Source of the DNA: Curvularia sp. ZM96
Taxonomy: Eukaryota; Ascomycota; Dothideomycetes; Pleosporales; Pleosporaceae
Direction of reading: 5' to 3'
Length of the DNA: 64,000 nt
NCBI GenBank assembly: GCA_022457065.1
Contig: JAJGBQ010000001.1
Coordinates: 3,906,001 to 3,970,000, forward strand
The translations under genes were made by a program, and so were the position numbers. Numbering within the stretch: position 1 is the stretch's first letter; each line of letters starts with the position of its first letter. Of the stretch, positions 20,001 through 30,305 are shown piece by piece. A model generated the notes under the pieces. It did no database searches, was not told the origin of the DNA, and saw nothing but the letters and a program-made list of their open reading frames with translations.

Positions 20001-22486
20001 TGGGGTGCGCCATAAGTCATGGCTTGTGGCATCATACCATACACAGATCCGGCTAGCTCTGTGCTGCTCGCACTGCGTAAAGGCTGCTTCATAGTCGCTG
20101 TTGGAGATTGGGAATGAGAACGTTGTGGGACAGCTGTTTGCACTGGCTGATACCTTGGCATGTAGTTGTCTCTCTTGCGTGGAGAGCCAACGACTGACGA
20201 AGGGGTACTGTGCGGAGGCGGAGTCTCAGATCTTCCAGATGTAGGTGGTCTTGAACTCAGCGTTGGCTCTTGTTCTCCAATTTCGCTCACCTCTCCCAAT
20301 GGACTCCTGATTGGCGGACGGTGCGTACCGTCGAGTGACTGAGAAAGCTGATGGGTTGGTGATGGTTGAGTCTGAGATTCGGATTCCTGTCCGTGGTGTT
20401 GAGGCATGCTGTGGAATGCTAGCGGGCTAGACGTGCGAGGTGCAAATGGCTGAGAGGGCGTTCGTGTCAAACTGTTATGCGGCTCAGATGCGTACCGAGC
20501 ATGAGGCTGTTGTGAGGGGGGAGCAGGTGAGTATCTTGCATTAGCAGCAGGTGCAGCTGGCGGGGCTGGAGAATACCGCGCATTACTAGCCGGTGCTGAA
20601 GGAGGCGGAGCGGGCGAGTATCTGTTTGTAGGTGGTGCTGGCGCAGGCTGAGGCACAGGAAGACTGTTCGTTCGTGCAGGTACCGATGGCTGGGAAGGGA
20701 ACATAGGCAGCTGCTCGGGTTGCCTGAACGGAGGAGGAGTAGCGACATTCGCGGCATTAGGGAGGAATTCATTTCTCAGAGAGGACAGCGACGGTGTGCG
20801 CTCTTTAGGCGGCAATTGTGGCGGAGGTTGATGTGCCGGAGGTTGAACAGGCACACTTGGCTGTGGCGTGTAGCGTCCTGATGGTCGCGGTTTGGAGGTT
20901 ACAGGTAGCTCTGCGAAGAAATCACTGGAAGGAGATTTTGAGGTCACTGCGGGTTTTGGTGGAGCAGCTGGCGGAGGTATTCCACTCATCTGTGCCTGCA
21001 TAGAGTGACCCGAGGATGGCGGAGACAAACTCGATGTTGACATACTTGACGAGAGAGGAGGCGGTCGCGGAGCTCCGGTATTCGAAGATACACTGCTCGT
21101 TCGCGGAGGGGGAGGAGTAGGCTGCAGTGCTGGAACCGTTGCTCGAGGAGCTGTTCGCTTTCGGGTAGTCACAATATCTTCCGGTAGGTCGTAAGGCGAA
21201 GCGTACCCGCCTTTGGATTTATCTACGAAACTCTGAGCTGAACTCACTGGTGGAGGTCGGGATTGCTGCTGTTGTTGATATGCCATATTCCGTCCAAAGC
21301 CATCATAAGCAGGGGTAGCCGCAGGAACTGATTGTGCTGGTGGAGCATATGGGCTTGCACTAGAAACCGCTGCTGGTGTTGCGGTTTGAGGCGCATATCG
21401 GCTTGCAGTGCTTGCTGTAGCTGACTGTGTAGGTTGCTCTGCGGGCTCGTCCTCAAGGAAACCATCGTCGTCGCTCAATTCAATCACTGGTCCATCTTCC
21501 TTGTCAGGTAAGAAATCATCGTCCAGGTCCAAGTCCCACTCGCTCTTTTCAGGAGCGTCTGTCTGAGTCTGCACTACATGCGCACCGGGAGTCTGATCTG
21601 CAGGTTGCGCAGGTTCAATCTGTTGACCCGCATTTGCGCCAAAAAAGTCTTCCTCCTCTGTGTTGCCCCAGTCAATATCTGCGCCCGTGTTTCCGCCCAC
21701 GGTGGTATTTCCAATAGACTCGTCACCTATTGTTGTTCCGACAGCCTCGGCCGAAGGTGTTGTTAGAGGGGGTTCCTGTGGCTTCCCACCGAGATCGAAG
21801 GCATCGTCACCGGATGGGCCCCATTCGTCTGCTTCCGTGTCTGCTACCAATGGTGCTTTTTCGCTTTCAGTCACAGCATCTTCCAGCGCAGTGCTTTCGC
21901 CCTGGTGTTCATAGTTCTCTTCCGGGTGCTCTTCCGGGTGCTCTCTAGACTCTGCCTCTTTTGGGGGGCTTTCATCTTCGCTATCTTCGGACTCGGATTC
22001 GGATTCCTCTCCATCCTCGCTCACTTCAGCCTTTGCCAGATCGGGCTGTCGTTCCTCAATGTTGAGCGCCTGCGTTGCGCCCACGAGATCCTCCTCACTC
22101 GAACTTTGCGCAGAACCGTCCTGAGTTTGTTGCGCGCTTTGCTCTACCTGCGTGGTAACAGCGGGCGCGGAGGGGTTGTCGGTGGATTTAGGCTCGGCAA
22201 CTACAGGCTGGCTTGGAGGTGGGGGCGCGGTCGTAGGTGTTGCGTTTACGGGAGGTTGCGACGGAACCTCGTCCTCATCTTCACTATCCTCTTCCTCAGA
22301 TTCTTCGTCCTCCTCTTCATCTTCTTCCTCGGAAGATGATTCTGGCTCGGGTTGTGTGGGTGGCTTCGCACTGGTTGGTGCGGCTGCTTCCTTTTCGCTT
22401 CGCAGCGCAGGGTTCCACGAAGCGGTTGAAGGGTTTAGAGGCGCGCCACTATTGGCATTAGGGGATTTGGGGCCGTCTTCGTCCAT
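17051..22486 (-). CDS. SEC16: COPII coat assembly protein Sec16
   Basis: This is a single-exon protein of 1811 residues. Sec16 organises ER exit sites by binding Sec23, Sec24, Sec31 and Sec13 and stabilising COPII coats. The N-terminal 850 residues are disordered: acidic SE-rich runs (residues 50-75, 130-190), then a Pro/Ser/Gln-rich part with repeated RYSPAPP units. The central conserved domain begins near residue 860 (LERWKGHPIFTWGLGG, then AWLGRKIEILD) and runs into the alpha-solenoid that binds Sec13 (LLWKLMQILVEHDG, WGHAMLLSSTLSKDLW, about 1000-1350). The tail carries the conserved KLGEESSFYYDTDLGKWVNKK block and ends GGRYVDVMAK, as fungal Sec16 proteins do. The length is normal for filamentous fungi. 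It is divergent from NEO1. Confidence 0.95.
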   Translation of the reverse strand: MDEDGPKSPNANSGAPLNPSTASWNPALRSEKEAAAPTSAKPPTQPEPESSSEEEDEEEDEESEEEDSEDEDEVPSQPPVNATPTTAPPPPSQPVVAEPKSTDNPSAPAVTTQVEQSAQQTQDGSAQSSSEEDLVGATQALNIEERQPDLAKAEVSEDGEESESESEDSEDESPPKEAESREHPEEHPEENYEHQGESTALEDAVTESEKAPLVADTEADEWGPSGDDAFDLGGKPQEPPLTTPSAEAVGTTIGDESIGNTTVGGNTGADIDWGNTEEEDFFGANAGQQIEPAQPADQTPGAHVVQTQTDAPEKSEWDLDLDDDFLPDKEDGPVIELSDDDGFLEDEPAEQPTQSATASTASRYAPQTATPAAVSSASPYAPPAQSVPAATPAYDGFGRNMAYQQQQQSRPPPVSSAQSFVDKSKGGYASPYDLPEDIVTTRKRTAPRATVPALQPTPPPPRTSSVSSNTGAPRPPPLSSSMSTSSLSPPSSGHSMQAQMSGIPPPAAPPKPAVTSKSPSSDFFAELPVTSKPRPSGRYTPQPSVPVQPPAHQPPPQLPPKERTPSLSSLRNEFLPNAANVATPPPFRQPEQLPMFPSQPSVPARTNSLPVPQPAPAPPTNRYSPAPPPSAPASNARYSPAPPAAPAANARYSPAPPSQQPHARYASEPHNSLTRTPSQPFAPRTSSPLAFHSMPQHHGQESESQTQPSPTHQLSQSLDGTHRPPIRSPLGEVSEIGEQEPTLSSRPPTSGRSETPPPHSTPSSVVGSPRKRDNYMPRYQPVQTAVPQRSHSQSPTATMKQPLRSASSTELAGSVYGMMPQAMTYGAPQSTSSAVNVIPQRRQMSATYDFIVPEDDRAADPLERWKGHPIFTWGLGGTVITSFPKQIPRYGGGGSAPMMKPNPGEIRVQNIKEVFPLTDDIAKFPGPLKGKSKKKDVLAWLGRKIEILDAEFKEPGLEHSVNEDDIKRLEDRILLWKLMQILVEHDGRLEGTPGETAVKKILSPAQDETPDADGSLSTAADMVGRSRSNTSNIQAEPSDPRTLENLQKMLIQGDREKAVWHAVDQRLWGHAMLLSSTLSKDLWKQVVQEFVRKEVKNVGRNNQALAVLYEVFAGNHEDCIDELVPASARAGFQMISADGAGATQNALQGLDKWRETIALILNNRSEGDAAALLSLGRLLGQYGRVEAAHVCFIFARSVIKFGGVDDIQADVVLIGADHRRYPLETGIELEPILLTEVFEFAMSLSSPSVPYVLPHLQNYKLAHAYHLAENGYKTDAQSYCDSIAAAMKATTQISPYYNPAFISSLDDLSQRLSQAPKDGSSSWISKPSMDKVGSSLLSKFNSFIAGDDENAGPNSGGMESGPFANIAGGNSSLTPSQSTTDLYGSMAGYGVPTQPAPPANSRYAPSTAYAPRSSSEQQRSRYESQGRPSMESNDSFGMRAASDSFTPMTPKTGMYSPTQNPLSPPSARTQAKVQSYSPLRQDFSPRQPSYASPYMPTPPVEESGLAPAFGGDQPQASFDEPAPPATNEQTDEQTYGSSNTFESSGYQPYNPDEDDKEEEEQPKKKKSFMDDEDDDDLVARASALKISGGSSSKSEADRKADEAFRKAAEADAQRDKEAASAKKGGWLSGWFKKDQGAGPGPVKAKLGEESSFYYDTDLGKWVNKKAGAADTAKPAATPPPPRSGPPGGARSASGSVAPAPPSSAGPPGAGSLRPPTSNLRSSSLPPPLHAAGSRASTPGIPESDEEGLSGPKPPILARPSFGAASGPPSRPGTGMSNASSIDDLLGAPQARKGPAGGKKKKGGRYVDVMAK

Positions 22487-23357
22487 TGGGCAATCAATGG
22501 ATATTCAAAAGGGTATCTATAACTGCTTGAGAAGCTATTAGCACTGTGGTTAATTCCCGGTGGCTCAGATGTGGAGTCTGGGCAATGGAGCGCAGACGTT
22601 GGGTTCCAGTATGCGCAATTGAGGGAATGCGCCTCGTAGAACACAAGACGGTGACACGGAAGACTCGACAGAAGAAACTGGCCAGATAGACCTGTAACAG
22701 AGGGAATGGAAAAGAAGTCGCGACGGGCACTGTGTCGCGGAATGTAGACGGAGTGATCGTCATCCCTTTCTACGTCAGAGGTTCCCGAAGAACATACCTC
22801 TATAGAAGCGGGAGAGCGCGAGCTCTGTGTGTCGCACAGTATCAAAGGCGCAGCTCTTGGCCCGGTAAGTAGGAGGAATCAAATACCAGAAGCGAGTCCT
22901 GGCCACATCGCATGCGATCAAGTAAGATGTGTGGATGAGTGGTATGCAATCTGGACAGCTGTTCATGCCTCTGGACTGGGACATTGGGGACGGCCCGCCG
23001 TTGCAACCCTGTCCTCAAGCCACCATGCCTGCGCCACACTCTCTCCAAACTGACCCTACTTCTCCAGATACACCATCACATTATTTACACACACCACCCC
23101 GACCGTCGCGAACCTTGACCTGCGTGACCAAGGACCGAGACCTATCGCAGTCGCCAGAACATCTGTACATACTCGAAACACGACGTTGGTACGCCTGGGC
23201 ACCATATCCATACACCTCCGAAACACCGCGGACCCCCGAAGGCAACCGTCATAATCATAACCACCCCCCTTCCCTCTCCGAACCGTCCGCGCATGAGGTT
23301 TCTCTACACCGTATTCCTCTCATAGTCCACCGTACCGTCATTGCCTGCTCATGAGCC
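22487..23357. promoter_or_regulatory. SEC16-NEO1 bidirectional promoter
   Basis: This 871 bp span separates two divergent starts. The NEO1-proximal part (about 23030-23350) is pyrimidine-rich and poor in A/T, like a fungal core promoter and leader. It contains a complete short upstream ORF at 23293-23325 (10 codons plus TAG) and a second ATG at 23351 that overlaps the NEO1 start out of frame. No other gene is visible. Confidence 0.5.
23293..23325 (+). promoter_or_regulatory. short upstream ORF before NEO1
   Basis: An ATG at 23293 opens a 10-codon frame (MRFLYTVFLS) closed by TAG at 23323-23325, only 32 nt before the NEO1 ATG. If the NEO1 transcript starts upstream of this point, the uORF could reduce translation of NEO1. 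The transcript start is unknown. Confidence 0.35.
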
Positions 23358-26300
23358 ATGGCTGCTCCACACCAATACCACCAGCCAAATGCGCCAGACG
23401 AGGACTCGGACCTTGAACTCGATCTTGAGGAGCTGGACCCTCTAGCGTCTCGTTCACAAGCCGCTGCCACACCACCGCCACGTCATTCAAGAGATCAGAG
23501 ACGGCCGTACCACGAACTGGGCGCGAGAATACCGCTAAGGAACTTGAGGGTAGGCAGGTTACGCGCAAGTAAGAGAAAGGAAGAATCCGAGGAGGACGAT
23601 TTGAGAGGGCTATTAGACGACGATGAAGGGCCAAAGAGAGACTCTGCTGGTAGTTACCGCCAGTCTGGAGAAGACGACTCGCCCTTATTACCCGCCCAAC
23701 GTACTGCCCGAAGACACCAACCGCCGCAAAGTACAATGTCAAGGTTAGGATCAAGTATGCGACTGCCAAGTTTCCTTTCGCGGCAGAACAACGCTGCCAT
23801 AAAACTAGACGACGAAGACGGAGAGGAGGATGCAGAAGAGGAACACGATCCAACTACTCAGCGGACCATATCTGTTGGCCAGCTTCAGACATCGAGATTC
23901 CCAGCGAATGCGGTTTCGAATGCCAAGTACACGCCCTGGAGTTTCCTGCCACGAACTCTTTACAACGAATTCTCCTTCTTTATCAACATGTACTTCTTGC
24001 TTGTTGCGCTGTCACAAGTCATACCTGTTTTACGAATAGGCTATCTTTCGACCTACATTGCCCCGTTGGCATTCGTCATAACTATAACCCTGGGAAAAGA
24101 AGCTATGGATGATATTGCACGACGACGAAGAGACGCAGAAGCAAATTCTGAAGGCTACACAGTCCTGAGATTTGAGGAGAACAGCAAAGGGACCGGCGTT
24201 GCACCAGGCAGAAGTTCGCAGAGACAGAAACGTCTAAGAAAACAGAACAAATCCGAGGGCCGTATGTCGGAAATCGAAGATGAGGAACAACGGCTTTCAG
24301 GCAAGGGATTAGCAACCTGCACTTACTGGGAGGCTGTGAAACCTTCTAGGAGCCTCAAAGTGGGTGATGTCGTCAAGCTCGGAAAGGATCAAAGAGTACC
24401 TGCCGATATGGTGGTTCTGAAAAGTTATTCTACCGACATTAATGCCGCTGCGCCAGATACAGCAAATGCACAAACGGCACCTGCCCCGTTGATCGACAGT
24501 GGGGAATCTATTGACACAGCAAAGGTCGACAGCGCCACATCAACCGGGTCTTCAGGTGAAGCCTTTATCAGAACTGATCAACTAGATGGTGAAACCGATT
24601 GGAAACTGCGCCTCACTTCGCCGTTGACGCAAAACCTGGACGTTGGAGAATATACTCGGCTTCGGGTTGTCGCAGGGAAACCGGACAAAAAAGTCAACGA
24701 ATTTTACGGAACTGTAGAGCTTCTACCGAAGAGTCAGCGACATTATGACCCTCACGACAGTGAACGGGCTTCTTCATCAGAGGAAACCCAATCAGCCCCC
24801 CTTAGCATCGACAACACCATTTGGGCGAATACGGTCGTGGCTTCGAGCTGCAGTATTCTTGCAGTAGTAGTATACACTGGACCACAGACGCGCCAGGCGC
24901 TCTCGACTTCGCCTTCGAGGTCCAAAACTGGTCTTTTGGAACTGGAGATTAATTCCCTCACAAAATGGCTATGTATTTTCACACTGTCGTTGTCCTTCAT
25001 TCTCGTGGCACTCGCACGCTTTCAAGAAATTCAAGGCCGCCAATGGTGGGCTTCTATGCTGCGATTTCTCATCCTGTTCTCGACTATTGTCCCTGTGGGT
25101 TTGCGTGTCAACCTTGACATGGGAAAATCCGTGTATGCATGGTTTATCCACCATGATGAGAGCATCAAAGGAACGATCGTCCGTACTAGCACTATTCCAG
25201 AAGACTTGGGCCGGATAGAGTACCTGCTGAGCGACAAAACGGGAACCCTGACGCAGAATGGTACGGCCCTTTGATCCCCAGCTTTGACATGGCTAACAGA
25301 CTACAGAGATGATAATGAAAAAAATCCACGTCGGTACTGTCTCTTATGCAAACGAGGCTATGGACGAGGTATCGTCCTATGTGCGTCAGTGCTTCACACC
25401 TCCTGCTGGAGAAGCTCCTTCTCTCGTTACGCCCTCATCCGCTTACACCGCCCCTCTTACCTCGGCCACACGTACGCGCAGAGAAATTGGATCAAGAGTT
25501 CGTGACGTTGTGCTGGCGCTGGCGCTCTGTCACAATGTAACACCGACCACAGAAGAAGAGAATGGCGAAGAGGTGACTACGTACCAAGCATCTTCCCCAG
25601 ATGAAATCGCCATTGTGCGTTGGACTGAGGCTGTGGGCCTGAAGCTTCTTTCCCGAGATCGCGAATCCATGACTCTCCTATCATGCGACAGTGGAAAAAC
25701 AGTGGTCAAGGTCCGCATTTTGAACGTATTTCCATTTACATCAGAAGGCAAGCGCATGGGCATCGTTGTGAAGTTCTATCATGGACCCGCATCCTCTCCA
25801 ACCGACGAGGATGGAGAGATCTGGTTCTACCAAAAGGGCGCAGATACGGTCATGACGTCTATTGTTGCTGCTAACGACTGGTTGGACGAAGAAACAGCAA
25901 ACATGGCCCGCGAAGGACTCCGTACTTTAGTAGTCGGTCGTAAGAAGCTATCGGCTCAGATGTACCAAGAATTCACCACCAAGTACGCGCAAGCCTCTCT
26001 TGCCCTCAGCAACCGTGACGCTTCCGTTGCGGCTGTTGTCAAAGAATACCTTGAACATGACTTGGAACTTCTCGGAGTTACCGGTGTCGAAGACAAACTA
26101 CAAAAGGACGTCAAGCCTTCGCTCGAACTTCTTCGCAATGCCGGCATCAAGATTTGGATGTTGACCGGTGATAAAGTCGAAACCGCACGGTGTGTAGCTG
26201 TCAGCTCCAAGCTGGTGGCACGTGGCCAATACGTACACACAATCGCCAAATTGAAACGCAAAGACCTGGCATCTTCGTCGCTTGACTTCCTCCGTGGGAA

Positions 26301-27318
26301 GCTCGATTCATGCTTGCTCATCGACGGCGAGTCACTTGCTTTGTTCCTCCAGCACTTTCGACAAGAGTTCATATCAGTGGCTGTACAACTTCCTACTGTC
26401 GTTGCGTGCAGATGCTCCCCAACGCAAAAGGCAGACGTTGCCCGCTTGATCCGCGAATTTACAAAGAAGCGTGTATGCTGCATCGGTGATGGTGGCAACG
26501 ACGTGTCGATGATTCAAGCCGCCGATGTTGGTGTTGGTATTGTCGGAAAAGAAGGCCGTCAAGCTTCCCTCGCCGCCGACTTTTCCATTGAGCAGTTCTG
26601 CTATCTTGTCAAACTTCTCGTCTGGCACGGTCGCAACTCGTACAAACGCTCGGCGAAGCTCTCTCAGTTTGTCATCCATCGTGGTCTGATTATTTCTATC
26701 TGCCAAACAGTCTTCTCCATTGCCAGCAAGTTCGAGCCCAATGCTTTGTATAAAGATTGGCTCTTGGTTGGCTATTCGACGATTTACACCATGATGCCTG
26801 TTTTCTCGTTGGTTCTAGATCGCGACGTCGACGAGAGTGTTGCAAACTTGTACCCCGAGCTGTATGCCGAACTCAAGACCGGGCGCTCACTGTCATACAA
26901 GTCATTCTTCATATGGGTCGCTGTCTCTATCTACCAAGGCTCCATCATCCAGGGCTGCAGTCAGCTTCTTATCGGTGTCGGACAGTCGACGGGCGCGGGC
27001 GAAACCCCGGATCCGACATTCCTCAAGATGGTATCCGTATCCTTCTCTGTCCTTGTTGTCAACGAACTAGTCATGGTGGCTATGGAAGTCACAACATGGC
27101 ATTGGATCATGATTGCCAGTATCGTAGGCACAGCAGCCATCTACTTTGGCTCGGTGCCATTCTTGGACGAGTACTTTGATCTTGCATATGTGAGCAGCAT
27201 AGCATTTTGGTGGAAATTTGCAGTCATTGCGGCGATCAGTTTGGTGCCGCCATACGCGGTCAAGTTGCTGGGAAGGACGTTGAAGCCGCCTAGTTATCGC
27301 AAAGTGCAGGGTGTTTAG
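23358..27318 (+). CDS. NEO1: P4-type ATPase, NEO1-like phospholipid flippase
   Basis: There are two exons, 23358-25260 and 25307-27318, with a 46-nt intron splitting the glutamate codon just after the phosphorylation site; 1304 residues. P4 ATPases flip aminophospholipids to the cytosolic leaflet; Neo1 acts in Golgi and endosomal membranes. Visible motifs in order are a long acidic N-terminal region, TM1-2 (YFLLVALSQVIPV), actuator DQLDGETDWKLR, phosphorylation motif DKTGTLTQNEM, nucleotide-binding KGADTVM and LTGDKVETA, the hinge GDGGNDVSMIQAADVGVGI, and six C-terminal TM segments. DGETDWKLR, with tryptophan after D, is typical of the Neo1/ATP9 branch rather than Drs2/Dnf. Neo1 acts without a Cdc50 subunit. 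The gene shares its promoter region with SEC16, another secretory-pathway gene. Confidence 0.95.
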
Positions 27319-27822
27319 AGTATGTGGTATATTCATTTGTATAGCGATTTATTCTTATATGGGTTCTACGAGGAAATACACTTACCCTCCCTTCCCAATT
27401 CCTAGTTCCCAGGATTATCTCCTCATGTCACGACTCGTATGGTCACGTTTGTATGGTACCGCACTACGGTTCAACGTTGGCGGGGTATGCACGGTGCATA
27501 GCTTAATTGCAAGTGGGGCAGCCTAGTTTGCCAGATTGAATCAAGCATGCGGGAAAAGTACGCGTGCAGTGCTGGAAGCAAGATGAACGCAATGCACCGT
27601 TACGTCCAGATCGCCCACTATAACGACGACCCTGCATTTATATCGCGTCACGCGTATTCGTTTCAGTCCTACGACACGCCACTACTCTTCAGACCGATGC
27701 GCTGAACACCCCAAGCCGACCCTGAACGCCAGATCTCGAATGATTGTCCACGACGCCGCAGCCGTGCCTCCTCGCAGCCATCGCACCCTGTTCATTCACC
27801 GGCGGTTGTGCTGCTCTCCACA
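27319..27822. other. NEO1-DUF3431 intergenic region
   Basis: These 504 bp lie between two plus-strand genes and should hold the NEO1 3' UTR and the promoter of the fusion gene. I see no coding region, tRNA or repeat in it. Confidence 0.5.
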
Positions 27823-29905
27823 ATGGATACATTACCAGACGCGTATGTCAGGAAGGCCCGCGCCGAGTCGATGAGCGGGCGGCTTAACGCCACATATGAC
27901 GCTGCTCGTATCCAGAGACAGCTATTATGGGCGGTTTGCGCGTGTATTTCGCTGGTTAGCGCGAGGCATCTGGTCATAGAGCGAAATATACACTACCCGC
28001 AACGGCTCTATTTCAACCAGCTCGCCGTTACCGGCTTAATGGCATTGCGACCGTGTCTGGGATGGGGACATGTCCAAAGACCGTTTCGTCGAAAACTGCG
28101 ACCGTGGAGATCAATGACAAAGGGAACGGCGCTCATTGCGGCATCCGTGTGCTTCATGTATGTGTCCACGATATGCTTTCTGCAGGCAGTCTTGCATTTC
28201 TATAATCTCCCTGTCTTGGTCATGATTACAGTAAGAATTATATCTGTGCCTGGTTGGGATAGGACATAACGAGGCTGACGCCAAATAGCTCGTCGCCCTG
28301 TGTGCTGAAGACGTGTTCCTGTGTATTCTCCGCGTCGCCTCTGCCACTTACGCCGAGATGTTACGCACATGTGTAGTAATACTTGCAGGTGCTGGTGTTT
28401 TGATAACAGAGTATCGGCTCACTGTGCCAGGCCTCGTAAATTCTATCTTGGCCATGCTGTTTGCGGGCGTGGCTCGAGGCCTCTGGAAGACCGCCATTAT
28501 ACATCATCCAGACGTATCCGCAAACAATGTGAATCAGGCGAGCCTGCATGTTGTGGCAGGAGCCCTAGTAGGCATAGTGTCAGCAATGATCTTTGGTATG
28601 AACGGTCACGTTTTCGCTTTTGACGCTGGAAACGGGTTCTTCCTTGGTCTGAACGCCTTCTCCACAGCTATGGCGATACAGTTAGGAAAGTCAGTGGTGC
28701 TTCCCATGGACGACGGGGCAGTCAATGCGCCTTCTCATTCTCTTGATGCTCGGCTACATCGCATCTGTGACGCTTTGACTATTGCTGTTCTCACTGGCCT
28801 TGTAGGGTGCTATTCGACGCTCTTGACTCGCCGCTCGTACACGAACGTCTACCAACTCTGCTGTTTTTGGCTTGCGATAACATGTGTTAGCGGCTGGCCA
28901 TGCGCTCGTATCCCTCATACGGGATTGCCCAATACCAGGCTTGCTCACAGCACACATGGGCACATTGGGTCGCCTTTGCGGTTAGTAAACTCGCAAAATA
29001 GGCCGTTTTGGAAATACTTGGCTGGCGTTGGCATTGCATCACTATGGATAACTTATGGTGTCTTGAACTTCACCGAGAGAGGAGAAACGTTTAGGCCAGC
29101 CTCTCTCGATCGGACCTACGTGGCATCTGTACCTGTGGAGATTGTAGTGAGCATGTACAAAGAGCCTATCGAAGACGTAGCGAAGCTCATTCACAATCTT
29201 AAGGACATGCCTGCTCTCTCTGAGGCACACGTCACCATCTACGTCAAGGACAGCAGTGCTGACAGCAATCGCATCAAGACACAACTTCAAGCCAACCAAG
29301 TCGTCACGCTACCAAACATTGGACGAGAAGGTGAAACGTATCTCAATCACATCCTGAACCGCTGGGACAGTCTCGCCCAACAAACCATCTTCCTCCAAGC
29401 CGAGATCCACAATCCACGAGAATTCTACACCAGAATCAATAACTACTACATTCGCGGACGTACGGGTTACCTAGACCTCGGCTGGGTCGGTACAGTGTGC
29501 AACTGCCACACATGTAGTGACCGGCTCTTCTGGACAGACGAAACGCACTTTATCCCGCAAACCTACCAACAAGTTTACGGCAGCAGCAGTTCGTGCTCGT
29601 ACGTTTTGCTGAGCTACAAAGGCCAATTCGCCGCCTCGGCTGCGCGCATACGCGGCATCGATAGAAACATTTACCAAGGCATGTGGCAGGCGCTTGTCGA
29701 CGACAAGAGCTGGGCGCACCAAGACAGCTTCCTGCACGGCCGGCCCGACGAGCTGAGTGCCCCGGATTTCGGGTACACGGTTGAGCGGCTATGGAGCATG
29801 TTGTTTCAGTGCTCGAGTACGGATTTGGCGTGGAAGTGTCCGTCGTTGGTGAGTCGATGGCGGATTGGTGGTGGTGTGGAGGATTGTCAGTGTTTTGATA
29901 CGTAG
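27823..29905 (+). CDS. multi-pass membrane domain fused to DUF3431
   Basis: There are two exons, 27823-28230 and 28289-29905, with a 58-nt phase-0 intron; 674 residues. The first ~390 residues contain roughly eight to ten hydrophobic segments (for example LLWAVCACISLV, ALIAASVCFMYVSTICFL, SILAMLFAGVARGLW, HVVAGALVGIVSAMIFG), resembling the drug/metabolite or triose-phosphate/nucleotide-sugar transporter fold, though I cannot assign a family. From about residue 418 the soluble part matches DUF3431: VEIVVSMYKEP, LPNIGREGETYLNHIL, then IFLQAEIHNP. DUF3431 proteins are glycosyltransferase-like in shape but of unknown function. The ATG at 27823 was preferred to an upstream in-frame GTG. The fusion suggests a membrane enzyme that may work on a substrate moved by its own membrane part; this is inference. 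Confidence 0.75.
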
Positions 29906-30305
29906 GGGAAAATGTATATGAATATATCTATGCTTTTTTAAAAATCTCGCCGAAGATTTGTATGTGGTGAGTTCACGCCAAAACGAGATATCAAGTCTTC
30001 AATCATGGATCATTTTTAAAAGACAGAATAAACCTCTTTTCATAATTAAGAGGTATGGTAGAGAGAAGAAAAAAATGGACGTTTATCTGTATAGCGTAGG
30101 TAGCGTCTTGGCAATCTTCGTTCTTTACCTTTTTTCTCCCCTCCATTAGAACTTTCTCATTCGCTCCTTGCCTTTCGCACATACACTTACACTTTACACA
30201 CAAATCTATTTGATCCCCCCCCCCCTCGCTCACCTGATTCGACGTCCCTCATTCCTCATCCCATTCCCCTCCTCTCTTTTCTAATTCTTACCCCACTCCA
30301 CACAA
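29906..30305 (+). other. TRM9 upstream region
   Basis: This 400 bp span is AT-rich first, then strongly pyrimidine-rich. A run of 11 C at 30215-30225 lies 80 bp before the TRM9 ATG inside a CT-rich leader. No gene is seen. Confidence 0.5.

Noticed and set aside
17094..22541. Many frames of 60-155 codons inside SEC16 on both strands
   Set aside because: They are shadows of the low-complexity Ser/Pro/Glu-rich Sec16 coding sequence.
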